Assembly: GCF_900625105.1 (NCBI RefSeq)
Contig: NZ_UYYD01000003.1
Location: 1-64,000, forward strand
DNA from: Agathobaculum sp. Marseille-P7918
Lineage (GTDB): Bacteria > Bacillota > Clostridia > Oscillospirales > Butyricicoccaceae
DNA: 64,000 nt
Direction of reading: 5' to 3'
Shown here: positions 25,622 to 33,441 of the stretch, piece by piece
How positions within the stretch are numbered: the first letter of the stretch is position 1
How the letters are laid out: each line of letters opens with the position of its first letter
The notes under the pieces: generated by a model
What the model saw: only the letters and a program-made list of their open reading frames with translations
The model's database searches: none
What the model was told of the DNA's origin: nothing
Translations under genes and position numbers: made by a program

Positions 25622-27433
25622 ATGTATCAGAATTATCATTACCAAATCGATCTGCGGGACCCGTTCAAACCCCTGTATCAGGGCACGTTTGAGCAGACGG
25701 TGACGGTCGGCGGCAAAACGCGGCGGTATCTGGTGTATATTCCGGAGGGGGCGCGCCCCTCGACGGCCGGCGTGTTCATCCTGCCGGAAGACGGCAAAAC
25801 GGTGGACGATCTGTGGCGCGACAGCTGGTGGCGCATGATCGCGGACACGGAAGAGACCAAGGAAAAGCTGATCGTGTTTTTCCTCGAGCCGGAGAATGGG
25901 AAATGGCAGATCGATGAGCCGTATGGCAAGCCGGACGGCGATGTGGCGTATATCGACGCGGTTTATCTGGCGGGCACGCAGCGCTTTCGGTTCTGCGTGC
26001 ATGAATCCAAGTTTTATCTGACCGGATGCCGTGAAGGCGGTGTGCTGGCCAACATGGCGGCGATGTACAACCCCGCCGTGTGGGCTGGCGTGGTCAGCGT
26101 GGGCGGTTCGGCGGTGGCGGAAGCTTACCGCAAGGCGGCGGCAGACGATTTCTGCACCAATCTGGACGGCTTTGTGGACGAAACCCACCGTCTGGGCCTC
26201 AAAAAGGGCGAAATCCCCGTACCGGCGTGGATCATTGACGATCCTGCCGCGCCGCGCGGCACGGACAACGGTACGGCAGCGTACTGGCGCACGGCCTGCG
26301 GCATCACGGAGGCGGGGCATCAGACCGCGCCGGATGTGGTGGAATATATCCGCACGGAGCAGCCGCCCTACGCGCCCAATCAGGAAAAACAGGCCTTCCG
26401 CGTCTGCACGAGCACGATTCCGGATGCGTCCGCGGATTATGCCAATCCGCTGCTGCGCCGGATCTGGAAGGGGTTCCTGTACCGGCAGCGCCGCTGGATG
26501 AGCGGCCCGGGCGGCGACCTGCGCGTGACGCGAGATCCGGTGGTCGATCTCGGTATGGAATACCACTATGAAGAGATCGGCGGCTGGATGCGCGAATGGT
26601 ATGTCTATGTGCCGGAACAGGTCAAGGCGCAGCCGGAAAAAGCGGTGCCGCTGGTGTTTGCCATGCATGGCTACACCTGCGCGGGCGAGATCTACGCGGG
26701 CAATTCCGAGTGGTACAAGGTCGCGGACCGCTATGGCTTTATCGTCGTGCATCCGTCGGCAACGCCGGGACAGATGCTGATGGCCAATCAGGCGTGCGAC
26801 CCGGATAATGTGCCGCTTCCGGCGTGGAATTTCATGCACAATGCGCCGGATGGGCCGGATGAACTGCAATTTTTCCGCACAATCCTGGAAAAGACCTGCG
26901 CGGCGCATGCGATCGACCGTAGCCGCGTCTATGCGACCGGACATTCGCACGGTTCGGTGATGACGCAGGTGTTGGCCATGGCGATGACCGATGTGTTCGC
27001 CGCAGCGGCGCCGTGTTCGGGCATTCTGTTCCAGATGTCGGATATGAACATCCGCGCGCTGCCGGAAATCGTTGGCCGCAAGGATGCGCAGATCCCGATC
27101 TGGATGTTCGGCGGCGAGCAGGAGCCTTGGCTGCTGCCGGCAGTCCCGACGGCGGACAACGAGACCGGCGACAGCCTGCGGATCTGGCGCGGCATCAACC
27201 ATATGACGCCCGAGATGCCGGACGATTTCTCGACCGGGTGGACGGTGCACGGCCGCTGGCATGATCTGACCTACCGCCGCGACGACGGCGCGCCGATGGT
27301 GAACTTCACTTGGGTGGATTACATGCCGCATGCGACCATGACCGAGATGTCCTTCCGCATCTGGGAGGAGTTCTTCTCCAAATTCTCGCGTGTGGACGGC
27401 GAAGTGCGGTATCAGCCGGACACAAACGGCTGA
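25622..27433 (+). CDS. Cytosolic two-module alpha/beta hydrolase (PHB-depolymerase-like esterase)
   Basis: A 603-residue protein without a signal peptide. The first module (about 1-270) is a degenerate alpha/beta hydrolase: at the nucleophile elbow it reads LTGCREGG where GxSxG would be expected. The second module (about 300-603) is esterase-like, with HGYTCAGE as oxyanion-side region, GHSHG with S442, and H570 in DYMPHAT. It aligns along its whole length with the last ~600 residues of the surface protein at 10627, sharing PGGDLRVT, DLGM, GGWMREWYVYVP and WTVHGRWHDLT-like blocks. It is co-transcribed with the GPH symporter. I infer an intracellular ester or glycoside-ester hydrolase. Confidence 0.85.
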   Translation: MYQNYHYQIDLRDPFKPLYQGTFEQTVTVGGKTRRYLVYIPEGARPSTAGVFILPEDGKTVDDLWRDSWWRMIADTEETKEKLIVFFLEPENGKWQIDEPYGKPDGDVAYIDAVYLAGTQRFRFCVHESKFYLTGCREGGVLANMAAMYNPAVWAGVVSVGGSAVAEAYRKAAADDFCTNLDGFVDETHRLGLKKGEIPVPAWIIDDPAAPRGTDNGTAAYWRTACGITEAGHQTAPDVVEYIRTEQPPYAPNQEKQAFRVCTSTIPDASADYANPLLRRIWKGFLYRQRRWMSGPGGDLRVTRDPVVDLGMEYHYEEIGGWMREWYVYVPEQVKAQPEKAVPLVFAMHGYTCAGEIYAGNSEWYKVADRYGFIVVHPSATPGQMLMANQACDPDNVPLPAWNFMHNAPDGPDELQFFRTILEKTCAAHAIDRSRVYATGHSHGSVMTQVLAMAMTDVFAAAAPCSGILFQMSDMNIRALPEIVGRKDAQIPIWMFGGEQEPWLLPAVPTADNETGDSLRIWRGINHMTPEMPDDFSTGWTVHGRWHDLTYRRDDGAPMVNFTWVDYMPHATMTEMSFRIWEEFFSKFSRVDGEVRYQPDTNG

Positions 27434-27481
27434 CGGGGCAGGCCGGACGCAAAACAGCGCGCCTGCAATCGGACAAAAGAA

Positions 27482-27513
27482 AAGCACGGATTCAGCTGAA
27501 TCCGTGCTTTTTT
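27482..27513. terminator. Bidirectional terminator between the hydrolase and LacI genes
   Basis: A perfect 14-bp inverted repeat, AAGCACGGATTCAG (27482-27495) / CTGAATCCGTGCTT (27496-27509), with T-rich flanks on both strands. It serves the two convergent genes. Confidence 0.9.
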
Positions 27514-27544
27514 GCGCGAAAAACCGCTGCTGCGCGGCATCGGG

Positions 27545-28576
27545 TCAAAGGTGATCGATGTTGCAGCGGAACTTTACGGTGATATCGGTGATGTGGATGC
27601 GCTGATCGGGGAAATGTTTGTGCTCCAGATAATCATAGAGCAGCACGAGCGGCAGACGGCCTTGGGTTTTGCCGTCCTGCCCGATGATGAAATCGACAAT
27701 GCCCTTGCGGACCATTTCGACATTATCCGGCGTCACGTCGTGCACGACCACATGGATAGGCCGGGAGAGTGCCTGCTGGCAAAGCGCCCGGTATACGCCG
27801 TTTCGTCCGGAAGAGGAAATGTATATTCCGCCCAGATTGGCGTCGGATTGGATGGCGCGCAGCGTGATCCGCTCGGCCAGCTGGTCGTCCAGAAACGAGA
27901 ACTGCGGCTGCAAGACTTCGATCTGCGGAAAGCTTTGCCACATCTCTTCCTGAAAGCCGGTCAGACGCTGGGAGTCGGCGTAATGCCCGCTGCGCTGCCC
28001 GAGGATCGGCAGGATCGTGCCGTGCCCCTGCATGACCATGCCCATCAGGGCGGCGGCGGCCCGGCCGGAGGCGATATTGTCTGCGCCGACGTATGCAATG
28101 CGGTTGGCGTCCTCGATATCCGTATTGAACGTGACCACGGGAATGCCTTTCTGCTCGGATATCGCGTTGATCTTATCCCGGATTAGGGTGTTGGCCAGCG
28201 GCATCAGGGCAAGCCCGTCGATGTTTTCCGTGTTGACCAGTTCGTCGATCAGGGCGAGCTGATGATAGACGTCGATATCATCCATGGCGCGGACAAGCAC
28301 CGTCACATTGGGACGGTTTTCCGCTTTGGAAAAGTTGTTGAAGGATTGACAAAGGATCTGCACGAAGGCGGAGCGTGCGGAATGCAGCACCACGCCCAGC
28401 TTCCATTGTCTGGTGGGGGCAATGGCGTGGCGGATCGGCAGATAGCCCATTTCGCGGGCGGTGTCCCGGATGCGCTGCGCCACTTCTTCCCGGACGCCCT
28501 CTTTTTGGTGCAGGGCACGGTCCACAGTACCGCGGGAAACGCCGCATTTATCCGCAATTTGCTGCATGGTCACCAT
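27545..28576 (-). CDS. LacI-family transcriptional regulator
   Basis: A 343-residue regulator. The N-terminal LacI HTH (TMQQIADKCGVSRGTVDRAL, about 3-22, with the hinge to ~60) is followed by a periplasmic-binding-protein-like effector domain typical of ribose/galactose-type ligands. A GGAGGGG site precedes the ATG. It is divergent from the TIM-barrel isomerase gene, and a long perfect inverted repeat lies in the shared 446-base gap, so autoregulation and control of the isomerase/SBP genes are likely. The effector is unknown. Confidence 0.92.
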   Translation of the reverse strand: MVTMQQIADKCGVSRGTVDRALHQKEGVREEVAQRIRDTAREMGYLPIRHAIAPTRQWKLGVVLHSARSAFVQILCQSFNNFSKAENRPNVTVLVRAMDDIDVYHQLALIDELVNTENIDGLALMPLANTLIRDKINAISEQKGIPVVTFNTDIEDANRIAYVGADNIASGRAAAALMGMVMQGHGTILPILGQRSGHYADSQRLTGFQEEMWQSFPQIEVLQPQFSFLDDQLAERITLRAIQSDANLGGIYISSSGRNGVYRALCQQALSRPIHVVVHDVTPDNVEMVRKGIVDFIIGQDGKTQGRLPLVLLYDYLEHKHFPDQRIHITDITVKFRCNIDHL

Positions 28577-28736
28577 GGTGCATCCCCTCCGGCATGTTGT
28601 TTTTCTTTATTATATCATACAAAAATTGCTTTGGGTAGATGGAACAAATGCACGATGGTTTGCGTGCAGATTTTTGGGGAAAACAATTGTATTGCAATAA
28701 AATGTATTATATATCTATTTTTCTGAAATAAAAATT

Positions 28737-28760
28737 GTGCAATATAACGATATATTGCAC
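28737..28760. promoter_or_regulatory. Candidate LacI operator
   Basis: A perfect 10-bp inverted repeat, GTGCAATATA / TATATTGCAC, around ACGA. A related palindrome, ATTGCAAT, lies at 28691-28698. It sits about 27 bases upstream of the isomerase -35 box in an AT-rich divergent region. Confidence 0.65.
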
Positions 28761-28786
28761 GAAAAAATGATAGTGACGGCGAGATA

Positions 28787-28815
28787 TTGTTTTGCATAAA
28801 CGAGCGTGATATGCT
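28787..28815 (+). promoter_or_regulatory. Promoter of the TIM-barrel isomerase gene
   Basis: TTGTTT (28787-28792), a 17-base spacer and extended -10 TGATATGCT (TATGCT at 28810-28815). It implies a ~200-base untranslated leader. Confidence 0.55.
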
Positions 28816-28950
28816 GTGTTTATCAAGTCAAACGTACGTTGCCGCAACCGGAAAAGATCGGGCGGAAAAACCGGAAAAGAGACGTTTTCCAACTTCCGCA
28901 AAGCGTGTTTCGTTCAAAAATGCGCGCAGATCATTCGGGTGCATCAAAGG

Positions 28951-28977
28951 ATGTTCCGCAGGGAACATGACTTTTTG
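28951..28977 (+). terminator. Possible attenuator hairpin in the isomerase leader
   Basis: The stem ATGTTCC (28951-28957) / GGAACAT (28962-28968) is followed by GACTTTTTG, about 45 bases before the start codon. The stem is short, so it may only pause RNA polymerase. No alternative partner is obvious. Confidence 0.35.
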
Positions 28978-29022
28978 TATTGCCGTGAGGAGAAAACCAG
29001 TTTTGGAAAGGGCGTTGGTATT

Positions 29023-29898
29023 ATGAAAATTGGATTTAACGAGGCGAATGACCGTTTCTGCAAGGATCATTCGGTGATGAAGGATCTGGAGTATTGTGAA
29101 AAGTACGGCTTCGACTTTATCGATATCCAGTCCGAGTGCCTCAACCGCGATTTGGAGGCGGGCAAGATCACGCTGGAGGAGATGGGCGAATGGTTCCGCA
29201 ACCATCACCTCAAGATGCTGTCCTATAACGCGCTGTGCTTCTTCAATATGAAGCAGACGCAGGAAGAAAAGGACGCCGTGATGGCCGAGCTGGATGAGAT
29301 CATCCGCCGCTGCGACATCCTCGGCTGCAAGATGATCGTGGTGGTGCCCAGCAAGGACATGAAGGAACGCGGTCTGACCCCGACCCGCAAGGAAATCCGC
29401 GAGGACGCGGTTGCGGTGCTGAAGGAAATGGTGAAAAAGTGCGAGCCGCACGGCATCAAGCTCAGCCTCGAGTTCTGCGGCGAGCCGGCTATGACCATCA
29501 ACCGCTTTGAGGATGCATACGCCATTGTTGAGGCGGTCGGCAGCCCGATGGTTGGCGTGACGCTCGACCAGTACCATTTCTACGCCATGGGCTCGGGCTG
29601 GGATGCGCTGGAGAAAGCGGACGGCAAGAAGATTTTTGTCTGGCATCTCAACGGCACCGAGGACCTGCCCTGCGGCTGCTATTACAACAACGACGAAAAG
29701 CGCATGTGGCCGGACGCAGAGGGCGACTGCCTGCCGCATCAGCGTTATGCCGATACCCTCAAGCAGATCGGCTTTGACGGCGACTGCTGCACGATCGAGA
29801 TCTTCCGCCCGGCATACTACGAGATGTCGCAGGAAGAGAACGTCAAAAAGTCGGCCGAGGTGACCAAAGCGCATGTCGCCAAGTATGCGCAGTTTTGA
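29023..29898 (+). CDS. Sugar phosphate isomerase/epimerase, xylose-isomerase-like TIM barrel
   Basis: A 291-residue AP_endonuc_2 (xylose isomerase-like) barrel. The expected metal ligands are visible: Glu in SLEFCGEP, Asp/His in TLDQYHFY, His in FVWHLNG and Glu in CTIEIFRP. Members isomerise or epimerise sugars, keto-sugars or inositol intermediates. I chose the ATG at 29023 with GGAAAGGG upstream; a frame open to 28816 crosses the leader. It follows the LacI operator and is 104 bases from a ribose-type binding protein, suggesting catabolism of one shared sugar. Confidence 0.87.
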   Translation: MKIGFNEANDRFCKDHSVMKDLEYCEKYGFDFIDIQSECLNRDLEAGKITLEEMGEWFRNHHLKMLSYNALCFFNMKQTQEEKDAVMAELDEIIRRCDILGCKMIVVVPSKDMKERGLTPTRKEIREDAVAVLKEMVKKCEPHGIKLSLEFCGEPAMTINRFEDAYAIVEAVGSPMVGVTLDQYHFYAMGSGWDALEKADGKKIFVWHLNGTEDLPCGCYYNNDEKRMWPDAEGDCLPHQRYADTLKQIGFDGDCCTIEIFRPAYYEMSQEENVKKSAEVTKAHVAKYAQF

Positions 29899-30002
29899 GT
29901 GATGCCGCCCGCAAAAACCTCTCTCGGCGGAACGCATCCCGGTGAAACTGTGCAAGGATACCCCCTGTTCGTGCGGAACGGTATGATGAAAGGAGAATTA
30001 TT

Positions 30003-31025
30003 GTGAGCTATTTGAGAAAAATTGGTGCATTGTTCCTGTCGTCCACGCTGCTTGTCGGTATGCTGGCGGGCTGCGGCGGCGATTCCACGACTGCGGAAAC
30101 TTCCGACAACGGTGAACAGGCTTCCGATGCCTATACGATTTCCATCGTATTTAAGACGACGTCCAACGAGTATACGCAGTATATGATGGCAGGCGCCAAA
30201 GAAGCGGCTGCGAAATACAACGTCACCGTGGATATGAAAGGCGCATCTTCGGAAACCTCCTATGACGAGCAGCAGAACATGATCGAAACCGATCTGAGCT
30301 CGGGCAAATATGACGCCATGATCATCGCGCCGCTGCAGGGCGATATGGTATCCACGATGGTAAGCGGTACCAGTATGCCGATCTTTGCGATCGACACCGA
30401 TTTCAATGCAAAGGAGAAAATCTCCTTCATCGGTATCGGACAGGCGGATGCGGCGGCAAGCGGCGGCAAGGCGGCCGTAGAAGCTGCGAAGGCAGCCGGC
30501 TGGACCGAAATCAAGGCGGCTTACATCGCCGGCGTACAGGGCGACTCGACGGCGGAAGCCCGCAAGACCGGTTTCCAGGAAGGTATTGAAGCGGCCGGCG
30601 GCACATTCCTGGTCGATGAGATCCAGTATGCGGACGCCGTAGCGGACAAGGCGGCAAACTGCATGGAAGCGATCATCCAGAACCATCCGGAAGGCATTGC
30701 CGTGATTTGCTGCCACAATGATGACTGCGCCATCGCGGCGGCACGCACCGCGGCCGGCTATCCGGCTTATGCCAACACGATTTTTGTCGGCTTTGACGGC
30801 AACATCACCGCGGCAGAGTCCATTCTGGACGGCGGCGAGACCATCACGGTCGCGCAGAGCGGCTACGATCAGGGCTATCGCGCCGTAGAAACGGCAGTCA
30901 ACTACCTCAATGGCGAGAAAGTGGAGAGCTTCGTGGACTGCGGCACGCAGATCATCGATAAGGATTCCGCGCAGGCCTATCTGGACGAGCTGAAAAAGCA
31001 GATGGACGGCGAAATGGATTTCTGA
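30003..31025 (+). CDS. Ribose-type sugar-binding lipoprotein (Peripla_BP_4)
   Basis: A 340-residue lipoprotein with lipobox GMLAGC (Cys24), a Ser/Thr/Asp-rich linker and a type I periplasmic-binding fold (ISIVFKTTSNEYTQYMMAGA at the first strand, IIAPLQGD, FVGFDGN). The start is GTG at 30003, with AAAGGAG 9 bases upstream. No ATPase (RbsA) or permease (RbsC) follows; a terminator does. It is a second orphan binding protein within 10 kb and may serve a distant transporter or a sensor. Confidence 0.88.
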   Translation: MSYLRKIGALFLSSTLLVGMLAGCGGDSTTAETSDNGEQASDAYTISIVFKTTSNEYTQYMMAGAKEAAAKYNVTVDMKGASSETSYDEQQNMIETDLSSGKYDAMIIAPLQGDMVSTMVSGTSMPIFAIDTDFNAKEKISFIGIGQADAAASGGKAAVEAAKAAGWTEIKAAYIAGVQGDSTAEARKTGFQEGIEAAGGTFLVDEIQYADAVADKAANCMEAIIQNHPEGIAVICCHNDDCAIAAARTAAGYPAYANTIFVGFDGNITAAESILDGGETITVAQSGYDQGYRAVETAVNYLNGEKVESFVDCGTQIIDKDSAQAYLDELKKQMDGEMDF

Positions 31026-31043
31026 CTGAAGTCAAATGCATGG

Positions 31044-31078
31044 AAAATCCCCTCGGGCATTGCCTGAGGGGATTTTTT
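31044..31078 (+). terminator. Terminator after the ribose-type SBP gene
   Basis: The stem AAAATCCCCTC (31044-31054) / GAGGGGATTTT (31066-31076), extended by GGC/GCC, ends in a run of T. Confidence 0.93.
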
Positions 31079-31132
31079 GCCGTGGCGGATGCAACCTGCG
31101 TGCGGTGTGTCAGGATGGGCAAAACAGAAGTG

Positions 31133-31162
31133 TTGGGAAAGCCTGCATTTCTATGCTATAAT
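31133..31162 (+). promoter_or_regulatory. Promoter of the LysR gene
   Basis: An extended -10 box, TGCTATAAT (TATAAT at 31157-31162), with TTGGGA (31133-31138) 18 bases upstream. Confidence 0.6.
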
Positions 31163-31195
31163 GATAAAAACTCTTGTTGCAGGGGAGGTGGCGTT

Positions 31196-32080
31196 TTGCT
31201 GCGGCAGATCAAGTATTTTCAAGCCGTTGTACGCAACAACAGCTTTTCAGAGGCAGCGGAAGAATGCCACATATCGCAGTCGGCCATATCTCAGCAGATC
31301 AAGGCATTGGAAACAGAACTGGGATTTTCCCTGTTGGAGCGGAAAAACCGAAAGTTTGTTTTGACCCCTGCCGGGGAACATTTCTACAAGAAAAGTTTGA
31401 TTCTGGTTGCGGACTGCGAGCAAATGTGCAGAGAGGCCGCCAAGATTGCCAGCGGTGATGCGGCGGTCTTAAAGATCGGCTACCTGCGCAGCTACAACAG
31501 TCCGGAATTCCGCCAGGCGCTGGAGGAATTTTCTGCGAAATATCCCGCCATCTCCGTCCAGCTTTTGTACGGCAACCACGAAGAATTATTCACTTTGCTG
31601 CGTACCGGCGGTGCGGATCTGGTGCTGAACGATCAGCGCAGAGCCTTTTCTGATGAGTATATCAACCTGATTCTGCAAACCAGCAGGATGTATATTGAGC
31701 TGCCTGCCCGAAATCCTGTGGCCGCCCTTCCTTCGGTCACGGTTCAGGAGCTGAAAAACATTCCCTGCATTCTGGTGGCCTCCAAAGAACAGCAGGCTGC
31801 CGAGCAGGAGTTTTACCGCACGATCATCGGCATACAGGGGGAAATCCTCTATGCAGAAAATCTGGAGGAGGCCCGCCTGATGGTCATCAGCGGACAGGGC
31901 TTTTTGCCGGTGGAGGGCAGCAGTCAGGCCGTGACCTTTGGCGCTTCCATTCGTCGTGTTCCGCTTTGCCGCGGAGCGGAACAGATCACCCGCAACTATT
32001 GCCTGTTTTGGAAAAAGGATAATTCCGGCTATTATGTGGAGGAATTTTCCGATATTCTGCGAAGTAAATTTGAACCGTGA
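31196..32080 (+). CDS. LysR-family transcriptional regulator
   Basis: A 294-residue regulator. The N-terminal HTH (about 1-60: FSEAAEECHISQSAISQQIKALE) is followed by a LysR substrate-binding domain (about 90-290). The start is TTG at 31196, preceded by AGGGGAGGTG; upstream in-frame codons run through the previous terminator. It lies ahead of a short ORF and an SDR oxidoreductase gene on the same strand, which has its own promoter and may be its target. Confidence 0.9.
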   Translation: MLRQIKYFQAVVRNNSFSEAAEECHISQSAISQQIKALETELGFSLLERKNRKFVLTPAGEHFYKKSLILVADCEQMCREAAKIASGDAAVLKIGYLRSYNSPEFRQALEEFSAKYPAISVQLLYGNHEELFTLLRTGGADLVLNDQRRAFSDEYINLILQTSRMYIELPARNPVAALPSVTVQELKNIPCILVASKEQQAAEQEFYRTIIGIQGEILYAENLEEARLMVISGQGFLPVEGSSQAVTFGASIRRVPLCRGAEQITRNYCLFWKKDNSGYYVEEFSDILRSKFEP

Positions 32081-32097
32081 ACGGACGATGCCGGATG

Positions 32098-32127
32098 ACT
32101 GCTCTCACTCTGCGAGGGCAGTTTTTT
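32098..32127 (+). terminator. Terminator of the LysR gene
   Basis: The stem CTGCTCTC / GAGGGCAG (one G-U pair) with loop ACTCTGC and a six-T tail begins 18 bases after the LysR stop codon. Confidence 0.8.
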
Positions 32128-32166
32128 CGTATAAGATAGACTTATCAAACAGGGCCGAAACTCGAA

Positions 32167-32195
32167 TTGATGGAGCGCCTGGGGACTTTTATAAT
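32167..32195 (+). promoter_or_regulatory. Promoter of the short ORF/SDR operon
   Basis: TTGATG (32167-32172), a 17-base spacer and TATAAT (32190-32195), about 90 bases before the short ORF. Confidence 0.75.
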
Positions 32196-32287
32196 CATAG
32201 TAGACCGTTGAAAGGGGACCGGCGCTTGGGATAAAGGAGAGGCCTGTCAACACCCGGCGCATGAGATGGGAAAAAGGAGATCATGAA

Positions 32288-32449
32288 ATGGCAAAAGGCA
32301 GCGGCCTGAGCGGGACCGAGCGCAAGATTGCGGCGGCCTGCAAAGGAGCGGATGTCCGAAAAGGTCTGGCGATCCCCGGTTCCCGCGCAGACCAAAGCGG
32401 TGAAGCGGTTTCGCAATGGCTTAAAGGCAATGGAAAGGATGAAATATAA
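32288..32449 (+). CDS. Short hypothetical protein (53 residues)
   Basis: A small ORF with a good ribosome site (AAAAAGGAG 8 bases before the ATG), ending 3 bases before the SDR start. The peptide is basic, Gly/Ala/Lys-rich and has no membrane segment or recognised domain. It could be a real small protein co-expressed with the SDR, or the tail of a decayed gene. The spacing and ribosome site support translation; function is unknown. Confidence 0.4.
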   Translation: MAKGSGLSGTERKIAAACKGADVRKGLAIPGSRADQSGEAVSQWLKGNGKDEI

Positions 32450-32452
32450 TCA

Positions 32453-33271
32453 ATGGATCAAAAGGTAATGATTTTGACCGGCGCCGGCCAGATCGGTATG
32501 GCTATTGCCCGCCGGATGGGGTATGGGATGAAAATCATCGTTGGCGATAAAAAACAGGAGAATGCGCAGACCGTCGCCAAAACCATGAACGATGCTGGGT
32601 TTGATGTGGTGCCGGTGGAGATGGACCTCTCCGATCGGGCATCCATCCGGCGCATGATTGCCGAGGCGCAGAAATACGGTGCTATTACCATGTTGGTCAA
32701 TGCCGCCGGCGTTTCACCCAGTCAAGCACCCATCGAAGCCATCCTGAAGGTGGATCTGTACGGCACGGCAGTGTTGCTGGAGGAGATGGGCAGGGTGATC
32801 GCTCCCGGCGGCGTGGGCGTGACCATCTCGAGCCAGTCCGGTCACCGAATGAAGCAGCTCACACCGGAGGAGGATGAACAGCTGGCCTGCACACCTGCCG
32901 AGGAACTGCTAGCCCTGCCGCTGCTCCAGCCGGAGAATATCCGGGATACCCTGCACGCTTATCAGCTTGCCAAGCGGTGCAACGAGAAGCGTGTGATGGC
33001 AGAGTCTGTCAAGTGGGGCGCGAAGGGGGCACGGATCAACTCCATTTCGCCCGGTATCATCGTTACGCCGCTAGCCATCGACGAGTTTAACGGTCCCCGG
33101 GGGGAGTTCTACAAGAACATGTTTGCAAAATGTCCCGCCGGGCGGCCCGGCACAGCGGACGAAGTGGCCAATGCAGCGGAGCTGCTGATGAGCCATAAAG
33201 GGGACTTTATCACCGGCGCGGACTTTCTCATCGACGGCGGCGCGACGGCATCCTATTTCTATGGGCCGTGA
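32453..33271 (+). CDS. Short-chain dehydrogenase/reductase
   Basis: A 272-residue SDR. The cofactor motif TGAGQIG (9-15), NAAG (83-86), a catalytic Ser in ISSQSG (about 127-129) and YxxxK with Y170/K174 are all present. The C-terminal ITGADFLIDGGAT is typical. A ~30-residue insertion between the Ser and Tyr regions (TPEEDEQLACTPAEEL onward) makes the active-site lid unusual. It probably oxidises or reduces a sugar or small alcohol. Divergence from classical SDRs prevents naming the substrate. Confidence 0.88.
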   Translation: MDQKVMILTGAGQIGMAIARRMGYGMKIIVGDKKQENAQTVAKTMNDAGFDVVPVEMDLSDRASIRRMIAEAQKYGAITMLVNAAGVSPSQAPIEAILKVDLYGTAVLLEEMGRVIAPGGVGVTISSQSGHRMKQLTPEEDEQLACTPAEELLALPLLQPENIRDTLHAYQLAKRCNEKRVMAESVKWGAKGARINSISPGIIVTPLAIDEFNGPRGEFYKNMFAKCPAGRPGTADEVANAAELLMSHKGDFITGADFLIDGGATASYFYGP

Positions 33272-33312
33272 AACCTTAAAATGTACAAAGTCATTCGGGC
33301 TTACGGTCAAGA

Positions 33313-33345
33313 AGAGCGGCGCATCGTGTAACGCCGCTCTTTTTC
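33313..33345 (+). terminator. Terminator of the SDR gene
   Basis: The stem AGAGCGGCG (33313-33321) / CGCCGCTCT (33332-33340) with the tail TTTTC. Confidence 0.9.
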
Positions 33346-33402
33346 ATTATCAAATGAAACAAGAAAAAAACAAGATTTCTATGTGCGCGGATCGGTACGT
33401 TC

Positions 33403-33413
33403 TATGATATGAT
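33403..33413 (+). promoter_or_regulatory. Promoter -10 of the P-type ATPase operon
   Basis: Overlapping extended -10 boxes TGATATGAT (TATGAT at 33403-33408 and 33408-33413), about 30 bases from the ATG. The leader is too short for a magnesium riboswitch. Confidence 0.5.
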
Positions 33414-33441
33414 AGGAGCAGCCACAAGGGAGGTGAGAGAA

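Noticed and set aside
33346-33441. Magnesium-sensing M-box riboswitch upstream of the first Mg-type ATPase
   Set aside because: The gap from the terminator to the ATG is under 100 bases and the promoter -10 is only 30 bases from the start codon, leaving no room for an M-box.
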